DNA from: Sphaerolaimus hirsutus
Taxonomy: Eukaryota > Nematoda > Chromadorea > Monhysterida > Sphaerolaimidae
DNA length: 64,000 nucleotides
Direction: 5' to 3'
Assembly: GCA_964036195.1 (NCBI GenBank)
Contig: OZ038453.1
Coordinates: 4,851,469 to 4,915,468, forward strand
Shown piece by piece: positions 50,099 through 61,529 of this stretch (positions are counted from its first letter, which is position 1; every line of letters starts with the position of its first letter). Made by a program: the position numbers and the translations under genes. Below the pieces are notes generated by a model. It did no database searches. It worked only from the letters and a program-made list of their open reading frames with translations, and was not told the DNA's origin.

Positions 50099-50975
50099 CC
50101 GTATTTCCTCGAATCAACACCAGCCCATTGAATAACCCCCCTCGAATAAGCCCCCCCCCCCTTAGGAATGATGTATTTACATTATGTATTTATAAATGAT
50201 GTATTTATAAAATGTAAATATATTACTGGCTGCCAATTTCCATCACAACTGTAAAATGTCCATATTTAGACTGATTAGTTCAATTACCGTAATTACTCGA
50301 AATACCCCCCAGGGGTCTTATTATCTCGCCAGCAAAATTTGAGGGGGCTTATACGAGGGGGGCTTATTCGAGGGTTGTTTTATAAGTTCGTCAGAAATTG
50401 CCGTTAAGCATCATAGTAAAGAATAAGCTTTTTTGACATATTATACCAAAACGACGTGGTTTTCTTTCCTCAGCTCGCTCAGACCTTTGCGTGTTTCGGG
50501 GGGGCACTAATACGCACATCTGCCCGTTATGCACATTTGCCCGTTTTTTTTCACTTGACACATTTTCAAGTGATTTTCAGATATGAGTGAAGTGAAAAAG
50601 TTCACTAATGTCATTGCGCAACATTTTTTCACTTCACTCACATCTGAAAATCACTTGTAAAGTGTCAAGTGAAAAAACGGTCAAATGTGCGTAACGGGCA
50701 AATGTGCGTATTAGGCATGCCCCTTTCGGGGGGGGGGGGGGGGCGGTCGATTAAAGGGGGTAATTCGAGGAATTACAGAAATATATTTCGTATAATTTAT
50801 GTTTGACCACTTTAATTACCATCACTGAATCACTAAGAGTTTTTAAATGTGACAATTTGATAAACTGTGTTAATGAAATAAATGAATCATGATGTGTTAT
50901 TTAACAAACTATAATACCCCGTCAAATTTTGCGGGCGAAATAATAAACGCCCTGGGATATTTCAAGGAAATACGG
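50099..50975. mobile_element. Nested CCGTATT elements (three levels)
   Basis: Outer ends ccgtatttcctcgaatcaac and ttcaaggaaatacgg, TA-flanked. Inside at 50287-50778 is a ccgtaattactcgaaatac copy. Inside that, at about 50500-50723, is a palindrome with ends ggggcactaatacgcac and gtgcgtattaggcatgcccc. Confidence 0.7.
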
Positions 50976-51563
50976 TAGTATTATAGACAGATTTCTTTTT
51001 TTTACAAATTTACGCCGGCTACCTACAACTCGTTTTCACTTTTTTCATTTAGTTCCGATTCAATAATTTTAACAATTTCCATTTCGAATTAATCCCATAT
51101 GCAAGCCGCAAGGCAAGGCAATATGCTGCAAAAACTCTTTTGCAATCTTATTTTAGGTGCGATTTCTTTTAATTATCTGACCTGGGGGCAGTTATGCACC
51201 CTGTAAATTTAAGTGTCAAGTGTCAATCAAAACAAAGAAAGATTTTATTACAGAACTTTACATCACAATTCACACATTTGTATGTAGATCTGAAAATGCC
51301 ACAAATGCTATTCTTCCAAAAACGTTCCAAAAACTTCCGAACTTTCAGTTTCCATAAAAAAACAGTTTACACATTTGTATACTGTACAAAAATTAGATTG
51401 TTAATACAGCTGTATATGTAACTCGTTTTATTGACATTCAATGCCCGTAAAAATTTTGAGGCTCAAATGACTGATAAAAGTAATCTTCTCAACATTACAA
51501 TGTAGGAAAAAAATTGATCTTTGAGGTGATTTTGCTGCCTGGTGCTGCCTTTTGTGGTACCTG
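50976..51563. other. AT-rich spacer
   Basis: No gene seen. 51340-51560 resembles 54555-54665 (tttccataaaaaa.cagtttac ... gtggtac). Confidence 0.35.
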
Positions 51564-52019
51564 GGGGCAGTCCCAAGCCCTGTAAAGTGTAAAGTAAAGT
51601 GTCATATGTAAAGTCAAATGCAAAGTAAAGTGTCAATCAAAACAAAAAAAAAGATTTTATTACTGAAATTTGCATGACAATTGACAGTTTACTCTGCATT
51701 TGACTTTACATTTGACACTTTACTTTACACTTTACAGGGCTTGGGATTGGCACCTGGTGCCAATTCCAGTAGACAAGTGACAGCAAATTCACCTGTCTTT
51801 GTTAATTCACTTGACATTTACCACTCGCACTTGTTACTTGTCCACATATGGAATTTGCACCTGGTGCCAAATTCCAGACCCTGGAAAGTGTCAAATGTCA
51901 TGTAAAATGTAAAGTAAAGTGTCAATTTTCATACAATATTCAGTCATAACTTCTTCAAGGCATTTAAGGCATTCTTCTTGACATTTTGCAGGGTATTTTA
52001 CAGGGTCTAGGAATGGACG
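51564..52019. mobile_element. Three head-to-tail CWG elements sharing CTG boundaries
   Basis: Element 1 51564-51753 (gggggcagtcccaagccc ... gggattggcac), element 2 51757-51860 (gtgccaattccagtagac ... gaatttgcac), element 3 51864-52019 (gtgccaaattccagaccc ... ggaatggacg). The boundaries are CTG 51561, CTG 51754, CTG 51861 and CAG 52020. Confidence 0.8.
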
Positions 52020-52048
52020 CAGGTGTCAACATTTTCATAACGAAGATA

Positions 52049-52885
52049 CCGTAAATGCTCTATTAGGACGACCCCCCTCCAATAAAGCGACCTCTCCAAT
52101 AGTACGACCCCCTTTGGCACGTTGTGTAAGTATAAAGCGACCCTCTCCAATAATGCGACCCCCAAAGAAAAAAAAACAAAACAAAAAAATGGACGTAAGA
52201 AAATGATGTCGCAATCTTCGGACGCTGCTAATTCGGCAAATTTTGCCGCAAATTTAGCAAATTTTGTGGCTTTGTGGTGATTTTTGCTTTACAGTGTTGT
52301 TTTACGATGCCATGTTCATATGAGTTACCGTATTACCTCGAATTATCCCCCCCCCCTTGAATAAACCCCCCCCCTCGAATTAACCCACCCTCAAAATCGG
52401 CTGGGGAAATAATAAACCCCCCCTCGAAATACCCCCCCCTTCGGAACGATGTACGTCATGTACATAATAAATACGTCATGTATGCAATGTACATGATGTA
52501 TATTACAGTTTATCTGTATTGCAGCTACACATGGACATGTTTGTGTAGCTAATCTACGTTTTTATGTCCAAATATATCTTGTTTGGACACATTTACTACC
52601 TGTTTTGGGCATGCAAATGCCTACTATTTACTACGATCCTTACGAAAATTTCTGACGAAATAATAAGACCCCCCCTCGAATAAACCCCCCCTCAAATTTT
52701 GCTGGCGAAATAATAAACCCCCATGGGGGTATTTCGAGGTAATACGGTAAATGAACAGTTGAGTTGTTGAGGTGTCGAAAAATACAATGCGACCCTCTCC
52801 AATAAAGCAACCCCTCCAATAATGCGACCCCCAAAAATGTGCTGAAAACAATAAACCGACGGTCGCCTTATTGGAGCATTTACGG
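52049..52885. mobile_element. CCGTAAATGCTCTATTAGG foldback with nested CCGTATTACC element
   Basis: Outer ends ccgtaaatgctctattagg and ttattggagcatttacgg, TA at 52047-52048 and 52886-52887, with aataaagcgacc repeats. Nested element 52328-52747: ccgtattacctcgaattatc ... tatttcgaggtaatacgg, TA-flanked. Confidence 0.85.
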
Positions 52886-52887
52886 TA

Positions 52888-53904
52888 AATGAAAAAACAC
52901 AAACTCCATTTTTATGAGGATTGGGCAACATTCCAGACAACATAACTAATACGAAATTTTTTATTAATGCACAAACATACAAGATTTACATAAATATCTA
53001 TCAAAAATGTTTAATGCTGTAAAATTATTTATGCATTTTATGCTGTCTGTAGAAAAACGTCACTGTATATATTTACATTACGTACACATTAACATGTTTA
53101 CACTGTGTGTGAAAGTCAAACTTTTTATTGTCAGGTTTAATCTCAAGGTCTAATGTGATAAAAAGTTTTATCCATCTGTGGCTATCAAAAATAGATTTTC
53201 AGGGTGTATTTTTACTAAGTTCAAATTTAAACTTTGATCTTTGCAAATCATACTCAACTTAATGTTTACTTCACAGGATATTTTATCTTTGAGACAGTTT
53301 TTTCATTGAAAAAAATCTAAAAAAATTGTTTTCCAAAATTGCCGAAATCACCTACTTTATCATTAAAATCTCGGGCAAAATTGATGATCTACGAAATTAG
53401 TTTAAAAACTGCAATTTCTTTAACAGATAAATAGCTCAGCTGACAAAAACTCCAAAAACCCTTTATTTTTTCCTTTAAAGATTATACACTTACGGCAAAA
53501 TTTGGTTACTTAAACTTTGATTGGTTCCACGATCGAACATCATCACACGTCACGCATATAAAAAGTTTTAATACACGGTGCTCGATTTTTGTCGGACAGT
53601 AAAAAATTGTTAAAATTTGACCTAAAAAGCTTCATTTTTATCAAAATCTGTTGAAATTTAGAAATGTCTCCGGAAGCTTTACAATATTCATGAGAGCCAA
53701 GGTGCTATTCTTAAAAAATGTTTAAAAAACCCAAGAAAAGAAATTGTGTCATTTTGATGCCTTGCCCTTGCTGTGACTCAAAGATGGCACCAGGTACAAA
53801 TGGTGCCACAGCAAGGCACACTTTAGTGCCTTGCAAGGCACATTTTGGTACCCAGAAATGGAACCTTGGCAGTGGCACCAGTACCATGGCACCATTGTGC
53901 CTGC
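52888..53904. other. AT-rich spacer
   Basis: No gene or complete element seen. 53760-53900 has ggcaccagg / tggtgcca short repeats. Confidence 0.35.
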
Positions 53905-54095
53905 GCACACTAGTTTTCACAGGAAATTTCGAAAACTCACAAATCAGCCTAGAACGCATTTGAGTTTTCCACGATGAGGTGGCCGTCAACTACAGTTGAC
54001 AGACATTGCAAATGACTCATTGTGGAAAACTCAAACACGTTCAAAGCTCATTTATTAGTTTTCGAAATTTCGTGTGATAACTAGTGTGCGCAGGG
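53905..54095. mobile_element. GCCTGCGCACACTAG foldback
   Basis: Ends gcctgcgcacactagttttc and gataactagtgtgcgcaggg, with inner arms cgaaaactca / attagttttcg and the palindromic centre gtcaactacagttgac. Flanked by ATT on both sides. Confidence 0.75.
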
Positions 54096-54324
54096 CCATT
54101 ACATCCCAAAATATGACATCATCAAAAATATCAGGACAAAAAAGACACCCATTGATATCGCCAGCCCAAATGCCATACTTATGCAAGGGCAAAAGTGCAG
54201 ACACAAAGAACTTATATCTCACAACTTATGTACAATATACAATACATATTTACACCCTGAACTGCATAGTGAGTGTACATAAGTACAAAAATACAGGTGT
54301 ATTTGTATACAGTGCACACGCGGA

Positions 54325-54546
54325 TTGCATTGTATGTGCCTCCAAACCGCGTGGTATTATAGTACCGCAAATACGGAAGCAGAGACTATTTCCGACTTTT
54401 TACAGGATTCCGTGTGTCCCAAAAGTGGCGAGACATCTGCATTTTGGAAACATGTTTACAAATGTTATTTTAGAAGCTTCCCTGAATGGAAACTGAAATG
54501 TTTGAAAATGTGTTTTTTGAAAGATGGTATCATTTTCAACAGTTAA
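54325..54546 (+). CDS. Unassigned exon-like ORF
   Basis: Open frame with TEAETISDFLQDSVCPKSG, FWKHVYKCYFRSFPEW and LKMCFLKDGIIFNS before a stop. Rich in Cys and aromatic residues; not an obvious repeat. No family recognised. Confidence 0.3.
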   Translation: MHCMCLQTAWYYSTANTEAETISDFLQDSVCPKSGETSAFWKHVYKCYFRSFPEWKLKCLKMCFLKDGIIFNS

Positions 54547-55427
54547 ATCAATTTTAAGTTTCCATAAAAAATCAGTTTACTGATTGAAAGACACAGATTG
54601 CATTCATTAGTGCATAGTATTAAGATTGATTCATGAGGTTATTGTGCTGGTTTTTGTGGTACTAAATGTATGCAAATTCTAATATATGAATTTTGAAAAA
54701 TGGAAAAAATGGTCAAAACTGGCACAAAGTTTACCTGTCATGGCGATAAACACACGTGCAAATATGCACAAACACCAAATTTGCCACATCATACATCTAA
54801 ATGTTGTCACTTTGCCCACAATTTACCACTTGATTTTTCATTCACTTGTGCTGGAACTGTGAACTTTTCCCTTGATTTAAGTGATTTCTGTGATTCATCT
54901 GACTGAATGTTCACACTTTATGAGTCACCAGAAACTTCACCCCATATCACACTCCAATCTGGTCTATCTTGAATTTCTTGCTACAGACAGGTTTTCAGAT
55001 GGGTTTTCCATTAAAAACTTTCTTTATTTTACAGCACCCACAAGAACTATGTCTACTGTCCCACTACTTTCAGTACACCCCATATTCAAATCTCACACAT
55101 GATTTGGGCAGTTTTTGTCAGCGCATGTGCCGCGGCGATCGCAAAAACTCAGGGACACTCAAATGCAAAACTTATTTATATACACTTCTTACTTTACTTG
55201 ACTATTTGACGGCAACACTTTAACTAGACAACAGAGAATCTCTACACTTCTACTCTGCCGTAAATACAATAGAATACAATACAATAAAATTAGAGACACT
55301 CTAAAATTACATTGGCCAATTTCTCGCTACACTTTGAACAGAAAACTATTTCAAAAAAACGTGCCGCCATTGTCTATCTAAAATTGGGCAACAATAATAA
55401 ATATGTGCCAATGACAAATATTGTCAA
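54547..55427. other. Upstream region of the convertase gene
   Basis: No gene assigned. Moderate AT content and several short frames without support. A promoter was not identified. Confidence 0.3.
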
Positions 55428-55727
55428 TTGATTAACCTATCATTCCACCAAAAAGTGATCAGGACCAGTGACCATTATCAATTCAAAATGCTCGTACCCG
55501 GTACCAGCAAATCTCTGATGCAAAGTGTACAAATATGTCTATTTTCACTACTTCAAGTGTACAGAGTGTCCCAAGCAAGTGTGTCAGATTATGTGCCAGA
55601 GTTTGTGGAGGATTTGCATGCTCTCAATTTGCCCAATGGCAGGCAGATAGCTGTGCAATTGAAACAGGTCAATGAAACATTGGCAAGGGTTTTGGCTGCT
55701 GAGCATGATATGCAGATGTTGGGGAAG
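55428..55727 (+). CDS. convertase exon 1: signal peptide and prodomain start
   Basis: Three in-frame Met codons (55428, 55488, 55518). From 55518, MQSVQICLFSLLQVYRVSQA gives a short hydrophobic core with a plausible cleavage after SQA, so 55518 or 55488 suits a signal peptide better than 55428. Donor aag|gttgga. Confidence 0.75.
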
Positions 55728-57221
55728 GTTGGATGCTTTTTTATTTGTCTACTTTTTATATGACTGCACCATTGCCAATGATATGTGAATAGAAAAATGG
55801 CAACAATTTTTCTCTCATCACGCTCAATTGCTGATAAATTTGGTGTAAATACAAATTTTCATGTGATTTCATTCATTCAGTCTGATCAGTGTTCTGAGCA
55901 GACCACATGATTTGCACATAGACTATATTTTAATGAACAAAGTGACATTGAAATTTTGGCTACATAATTTATACCATATTGAAAGCAATATATTCCATAA
56001 AAAATGTATCTAAGAAAAAATGTATGTGCATCATGATCATAATTCAGTTAGAATATGGTAAATTTCACTGCAAGGTGTTATGATAATAGACTATTGATTG
56101 AATGACATGTACTATAATATTATATTCAAAATAATGTAAAAAGGATCTAACCTAAACAGAAAGTTTAGAAATGCTGGCATGTAAATAAAGCAACTATCCA
56201 ATGCTAAAATCAACCTCAATGATTCACATGATTCACATTACAGCATCAATTCAACCTACACAGAGAAAACCACCCCCCCCCCAAAAAAAAAACAAAAAAC
56301 AAAAACAACAACAACAACCCATTTACCATCCACAAACCCCCCCATTCACCCCCCCCCCCCATTCACCACCCCCAAACCCCCTCACCCCCCCCCCAGATCA
56401 ACTCCCTGGAAGGCCACTACATCTTCTCCCTAGGCCCCAGCCACAAACGTGCCCCCCGCGCATCCCACGGCCAGTACCAGCACACAGATCAGCACCACCA
56501 GATGGCAGCTGCCACATTGGCCCAGCATGACATGGTGCACTGGGCCAATGCTCAGAGGTTGTTGGTTAGGAAGAATAGGGCTGTGAGTGATTGGAATGAC
56601 CCTTGGTATAGGGCCCAGTGGCACTTGGTGGGTTTGGGGGGGGGGTGTTTTTGGATCTTTTGGGGGGGGGGAGGCATTGCAAGTGGCTAGGGATTTAGTG
56701 AGACTGAAAGGCTGCTAAAAGTAATTGATATTTTTGATGGACACACATACATGATAAAAGGAACATATTTTTCAATGTACAGTATCATGTTGAGTGACTA
56801 TTCAATGGGGATCTGTGTTTCCAAAAATGGGAAACACACTATAATTTAAATGTCATTTATATTTATATTGTGGAAACCTGCCAATATGTGTGAACCCTAT
56901 TCCTCATTTTATCCACTTTGTGCATGTCCCCCACAGACAAGCTGTGGAAAATGAAGTTGTGCAAAAAACACCAAACTTTTGTGTTTCCTATAGGCAGCAT
57001 TTTTTAGATTCAACTATGGTATAAAAATTTCACAAATTGCCCATCACAACATCCACATAAAAAAGTAACACTCAATTCATTGTGACATTTACTCAAAATC
57101 CCCAGAAAACATATAAATAATCACATGCATTCAGTCACACCATTTCAAACCCCCCCCCCCTTCAGAATCATGGCAGCAAACATGGTGCAAGCATGAAAAT
57201 CAAGGAAGCCTGGGCCCTGGG
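55428..57221 (+). CDS. furin/kexin-like proprotein convertase, 5' part
   Basis: Exons 55428-55727, 56397-56627 and 57166-57221 (running into the N gap), all phase 0. Prodomain: AVQLKQVNETLARVLAAEHD, then MLGK joined to INSLEGHYIFSLGPSHKR, HDMVHWANAQRLLVRKNR and NDPWYRAQWHL. This is the layout of convertase prodomains, ending at a basic processing site and NDP...QW.L. The third exon, NHGSKHGASMKIKEAWALG, is the start of the S8 catalytic domain; the Asp/His/Ser triad lies beyond the gap. The family cleaves proproteins at paired basic sites in the secretory pathway. RKNR in place of RKKR/RTKR is a slightly unusual self-processing site. The first Met is not certain. Confidence 0.85.
56397..56627 (+). 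CDS. convertase exon 2: rest of prodomain
   Basis: 77 codons, GC-richer than the surroundings, preceded by a long C-run acceptor (ccccccccccag). Carries a His/Gln-rich insert (YQHTDQHHQM) and the putative cleavage site RKNR before AVSDWNDPW. Confidence 0.85.
57166..57221 (+). CDS. convertase exon 3: start of catalytic domain, cut by gap
   Basis: Acceptor cccccttcag; encodes NHGSKHGASMKIKEAWALG. ..A.E.W..G precedes the catalytic Asp block in the family. It is truncated by unsequenced bases. Confidence 0.8.
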
Positions 57222-57421
57222 NNNNNNNNNNNNNNNNNNNNNNNNNNNNNNNNNNNNNNNNNNNNNNNNNNNNNNNNNNNNNNNNNNNNNNNNNNNNNNN
57301 NNNNNNNNNNNNNNNNNNNNNNNNNNNNNNNNNNNNNNNNNNNNNNNNNNNNNNNNNNNNNNNNNNNNNNNNNNNNNNNNNNNNNNNNNNNNNNNNNNNN
57401 NNNNNNNNNNNNNNNNNNNNN
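57222..57421. other. 200-N assembly gap
   Basis: A run of exactly 200 N, probably a placeholder for an unknown length. It removes the rest of a convertase exon and the left part of a ccgtatt-family MITE whose remainder is at 57422-57500. Confidence 0.98.
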
Positions 57422-57504
57422 CAACAAAAACTGCCATTTATAAGGTTCTGTAGACTAATATTAGTACGTAGATGGTATAAACACTGTTCTAACGTGATTC
57501 CGAC

Positions 57505-57836
57505 ATTGTTGTAACTGATGTAACTCGAGACCCATGGGTTTTACAATTGCTTTCGGGAGCCGATCTTGGGCTTGTCAAATCGCCTTTTCAACCCGTTGCT
57601 TTGAAACCAATGGAATTTGATGATGTGCATTCAAAGATTATCGATGAGAAAGTTCAGGAAATGATTCAAAGGTGCAATTTCCGAAGTTTCAGATATTGGA
57701 TTTGTTTGTCGGATTTTTACCGTTGTTCAAAAATCAGGCAAAATTAGACCCATTTTAAATTTATGTCCACTGAATAAATTTATTGTGGCACCTCGTTTCA
57801 AAATGGAGACAATTCACAGTCTGAGGACGGTGTTGA
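57505..57836 (+). pseudogene. DIRS-like reverse transcriptase fragment
   Basis: Starts near VTRDPWVLQLLSGA, continues to VALKPMEFDDVHSK, then after a frameshift near 57720 reads VQKSGKIRPILNLCPLNKF and PRFKMETIHSLRTVL. RPILNL..LN.F....FKMET is typical of the DIRS/Ngaro-type RT. It is bounded by MITE sequence on the left and a foldback on the right. Confidence 0.7.
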
Positions 57837-57838
57837 AG

Positions 57839-59003
57839 CCAACGATGGAAAAAAACACAGAAATTGAACACAGAAACTCATTGAGTTTCTGTGTTTTTGT
57901 TTTACACAGAAACACGGAAACTCATAAATTTTGAAAAACTCAAAACTCAATTGAGTTTTTTTTTTGGAGAACACAGAAACACAGAAACACGGAAACACAG
58001 AAAAGTTTTTTTGAGTTTTTGTGGGTTTTTTTCAGTGAAGCGGTTGAATGCACATTAATTCAGTTAAACTAAACAAGAAAAGATAAGCATGTAAAGTATG
58101 TAAATATGTACATAATGTATTCATATTTTATAATGGTACAAAAAAGAAATTCAAGATGGAATGCACATCTCATGGTGGATTTGACAATTTAAGTTTCGGC
58201 ACTTACATATACCTTATTACCTCGAATTAACCCCCCCTTGAATTAACCCCCCTCAAAATGGACTGGTGAAATAATAAGCCCCCCCTCAAAATAGCCCCCT
58301 CTGGGATGATGTACATCATGTATCCAATGTACATGATGTATTTTTTACTGCTAATTTGCATTGCAGCTACACATAGACTGTACTAGGTTGTGTAGCTATC
58401 TACATGTTTATTTGAAATATATCCTGTTTGTATGCATTTAAAACCTGTTTTGGGTACGTAAATGCGTACTATTTTCTATGATCATTACAAAACTTTCTGA
58501 TGAAATAATAAACCCCCATGGGGGTATTTTGAGGTAAATGGTAGTTGTAGTTCAAATCAATTCCGTAGTCTTCCATACAGTGCACATCCATTGAAGAATT
58601 TTGGAGTACTGCGTAAATTGTTGTTTCTGGGCATTTTGTTGCTGGTGTTGTGATGTTGATGTCCTCATTGTGGACATTTTTATGTACTTTTTTGAGACTT
58701 GAATGAATACACAAATGTTATGTGGGGTTAAAACATGTGTAAAACCAATATTTTATAAGAAAACCACTGTTTCCAGATAGAAATGCTGTAAATCAAATTT
58801 TTTGGGGGAAAACTCGATTTTTTTGGAAAAAACTCAAGTTTTTTAGAAAAAAACTCAAAAAACTCAAGTTTTTACAAAAAACACAGAAATAAAAACAGAG
58901 TTACTCAAGTTTTTTTCGAGAAAAAAACTCAAAACACAGGTATTCATTTTTGAAAAACTCAAAACACAGAAAGTGTTTTTTTGGAGAACTTACCCATCGT
59001 TGG
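57839..59003. mobile_element. CCAACGATGG foldback with acacagaaac arms
   Basis: Ends ccaacgatggaaaaaaacac and inverse acttacccatcgttgg. The arms are acacagaaactcattgag and aaaaactcaaaacacag repeats. It interrupts the DIRS-like fragment. A TA-flanked ccttattacctcgaattaac MITE is nested at 58212-58541. Confidence 0.7.
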
Positions 59004-59025
59004 GTGTCACATCAATACAAACATA

Positions 59026-59443
59026 CCGTATTCCTCGAAATACCCCCAGGGGGTTTATTATTTCGCCAGCAAAATTTGAGGGGGGGGATAATTCGAGGGG
59101 GGTATTCGAGGGGGGGGGGTCTATTATTTCGCCAGAAATTTTCGGAAATTCCCTATACTCAGACGTAGGAAAATCAAACAATTACATAGATGTAGATGTG
59201 TTTATAGGCATATATAACTGTTGATACACATAAACCCTTCCCTAACATCACTCAATCATCAGTTTTAACGTGTGTTCTGCATTGTACAGATCACAAACTG
59301 CGGTATTTGTCATGTACGTTCTCTTTACACTCAATCTTAGTGGGGTATTTCGAGGGGGGGGTTATTATTTCCTCAGCCGAATTTTAGGGGGGGGTATTTC
59401 GAGGGGGGGTTAATTCAAGGGGGGGTAATTCGAGGTAATACGG
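59026..59443. mobile_element. CCGTATT foldback MITE, TA-flanked
   Basis: Left end ccgtattcctcgaaatacc, right end ggtaattcgaggtaatacgg. The interior is shared with 44649-45515 (gttttaacgtgtgttctgc). Confidence 0.8.
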
Positions 59444-59970
59444 TAACACTAAAACAATGTTTGGTTTGCCAAAAACACACACATAAAAAATCTAGAAAAT
59501 TTTGTGAGAACATTGACCGTGGGGGTAATTTCTGGTAAAAATTAAGTTTACTGGTGATCTACCATTTTCTGGGGGTAAGTTGGAAAAAATCAGTAAAATG
59601 ATTTGTGATAAGCAATTTTAAACCTCACTTTGAAACCAAATCTGTGTTCAGTGAAAAATGGGCAGCAAGCAAAAGAGAGAAAAAAAACAATAAAATTTCA
59701 TTTTACAAACACATTGAACCTTATCAAGCAACATTTATCAACACAATCAATTTAATCGAGACAGAAACATTTGCATAATCGTTCACTCAGTAGGCGGAGC
59801 CAGTGATAAATCCCATTTGGTCACATAATTTCAGACTGTTGCATTTCGCCAAAGTTTTCTGTCACAAAATTCACGCGCGCATATCTGCTACTACTGGTGG
59901 TTGATCGATTTCCTGAAAATCAAGGGCATCTTGATAATAATTGGGAATTTTTTTGACCTTTAGAAGCATA
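59444..59970. other. AT-rich spacer
   Basis: No gene seen and no complete element recognised. Confidence 0.35.
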
Positions 59971-60367
59971 CCGTATTTCCTCGAAATACCCCCCCCCCCC
60001 TCTCGAGACCACTATGAAACAATCACCCCCCCTCGAAATACCCCCCCACCAGATTGAGTGTAAAGAGAACGTACATGCCAAATACTGCAGTTTGTGTTCT
60101 ACGTACTGCAGAACACACGTTAAAAGAATGTCGGAATCACGTTAGAATAGTGTTTATACCATCTACGTACCAATATTAGTCTACATAACCTTATAAATGG
60201 CGGTTTTTGTTGTATTTTTCGACGTCTGCGTACATTTCAAACGACAATTTCGTACTGGGATTTAAAAAATTTTCTTGTGAAATAATAACCCCCCCTCGAA
60301 ATACCCCCCCCCTCTCGAGACCACTATGAAGCAATCACCCCCCGGGGGATATTTCGAGGAAATACGG
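59971..60367. mobile_element. CCGTATT foldback MITE, TA-flanked
   Basis: Left end ccgtatttcctcgaaatacc, right end gatatttcgaggaaatacgg. Contains cctctcgagaccactatgaa twice, and the inverse of the gtagatggtataaacactgt block seen at 35700 and 57470. Confidence 0.85.
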
Positions 60368-60608
60368 TATGTGCGACTTATCAGGAGAAAAGCACATCTG
60401 TTGTCCCCCAGCAAAAAAAGTCAAAAATAACTCAATTCCACATTTGCCACGAAACAGGTATACTTGTTTTTACATTGTGTTTAAAAAGTACTCACTTACA
60501 CTATCATAGAAAAAGTACGTTTACTCAGGAGTAAAAGTAAAAAAAATTATATTACATTTGCATAGAGGTACCTTGAAAAAGCACTCTTGAGGGAATAACT
60601 AAACCTAC

Positions 60609-60803
60609 CTTCCTAATTAAATGCAGCACCAACAAAATGACATCATTTCCATAATCACTAACCAGATAGAATTCCACAGAATGAATTTCCAATTCAATCT
60701 CAACAATTGATGCATATTCATAATTAGCCAATTCTATTATCTCTATAAAATCAATAGATATCGAAGAATGACTGATTTCCATCTCAGACTTTTGAGTTGC
60801 CAT
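60609..60803 (-). CDS. Unassigned first coding exon (minus strand)
   Basis: ATG at 60803. 65 codons to a good donor AAG|GTAGGT. It encodes MATQKSEMEISHSSISIDFI, EIIELANYEYASIVEIELEI and DVILLVLHLIRK. Glu/Ile-rich with alternating charge, no recognised family. The TATA box and start-site motif upstream support a real gene whose other exons would lie below 60.6 kb; I could not find them. Confidence 0.45.
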
Positions 60804-60819
60804 TTCAGTTGACAGAATT

Positions 60820-60853
60820 GATTAAAAGTGAGCATACTGAACCGCCTTTTATA
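60820..60853 (-). promoter_or_regulatory. TATA box and initiator-like site
   Basis: On the minus strand actataaaaggcggttc (TATAAAAGG, 60845-60853) is followed about 23 bases later by gctcactttt, close to the arthropod TCAKTY initiator. The ATG at 60803 lies just downstream, giving a very short 5' UTR. Confidence 0.5.
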
Positions 60854-61110
60854 GTACCCAAACAGGCGCACATGCGAACTGAAAATGTGAGCCATAAGTA
60901 CTCATCTATAATATAAAAACAAAAGTTATGACTGCGATGAAATTATGGAGATACCATAATTCTTCTAATGAACCATATAATTCTATTTTTAGTCAACTTT
61001 CTACCTTCCCTTCTACTCTACTGGAGATGCAATTTGACATATTTTTTTTATTTCCTCAGGCAATTTTTTTGGAAGTTCTGCCAGCAGTTTACAGTTTTTT
61101 TTCGCCTTAA
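60854..61110. other. Spacer with a short plus-strand frame
   Basis: 60928-61110 is an open frame starting MTAMKLWRYHNSSNEPY. It could be a divergent first exon, but no donor or homology supports it. Confidence 0.25.
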
Positions 61111-61529
61111 AACCAGAATTAGAGCTCAGAATTAAAATGACGACGTAAAATTATGTCGTAAAATTTACTAAATCAAAATAGACCAAGGCACAGGGTCGAA
61201 ATTTCAGAATTGAATAGTATAGTAATTGTGTTTTATTTCCCAAAATTAAAAAAAATCATAATTTAATTAGTCATTAATTTCACGTCAAAATTGTAACATT
61301 TTACGTCAACAGTGTACATCAAACATTTTACGTCAACAAAATTTTTGCCTAAACTTTTGACGTAAAACTAATAACTAATTAAATAATGATTATTTTTTAA
61401 ATTTTTTTTTAGACATGACACAAATTATTAGAACTATCTAATTCTGAAATTTCAACCCCATCTCTTGTTCCATTTTGATTTAGTTAATTTTACGTTGTAA
61501 TTTTACGCTGAGCTTCTAATCCCGGCTTT
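61111..61529. mobile_element. GCGGGAATTAGAGCTCAG-family palindrome, diverged
   Basis: Left end aaccagaattagagctcag, right end cgctgagcttctaatcccgg, with arms of gacgtaaaattatgtcg type. Related to 7881-8409 at the termini only. Confidence 0.75.
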
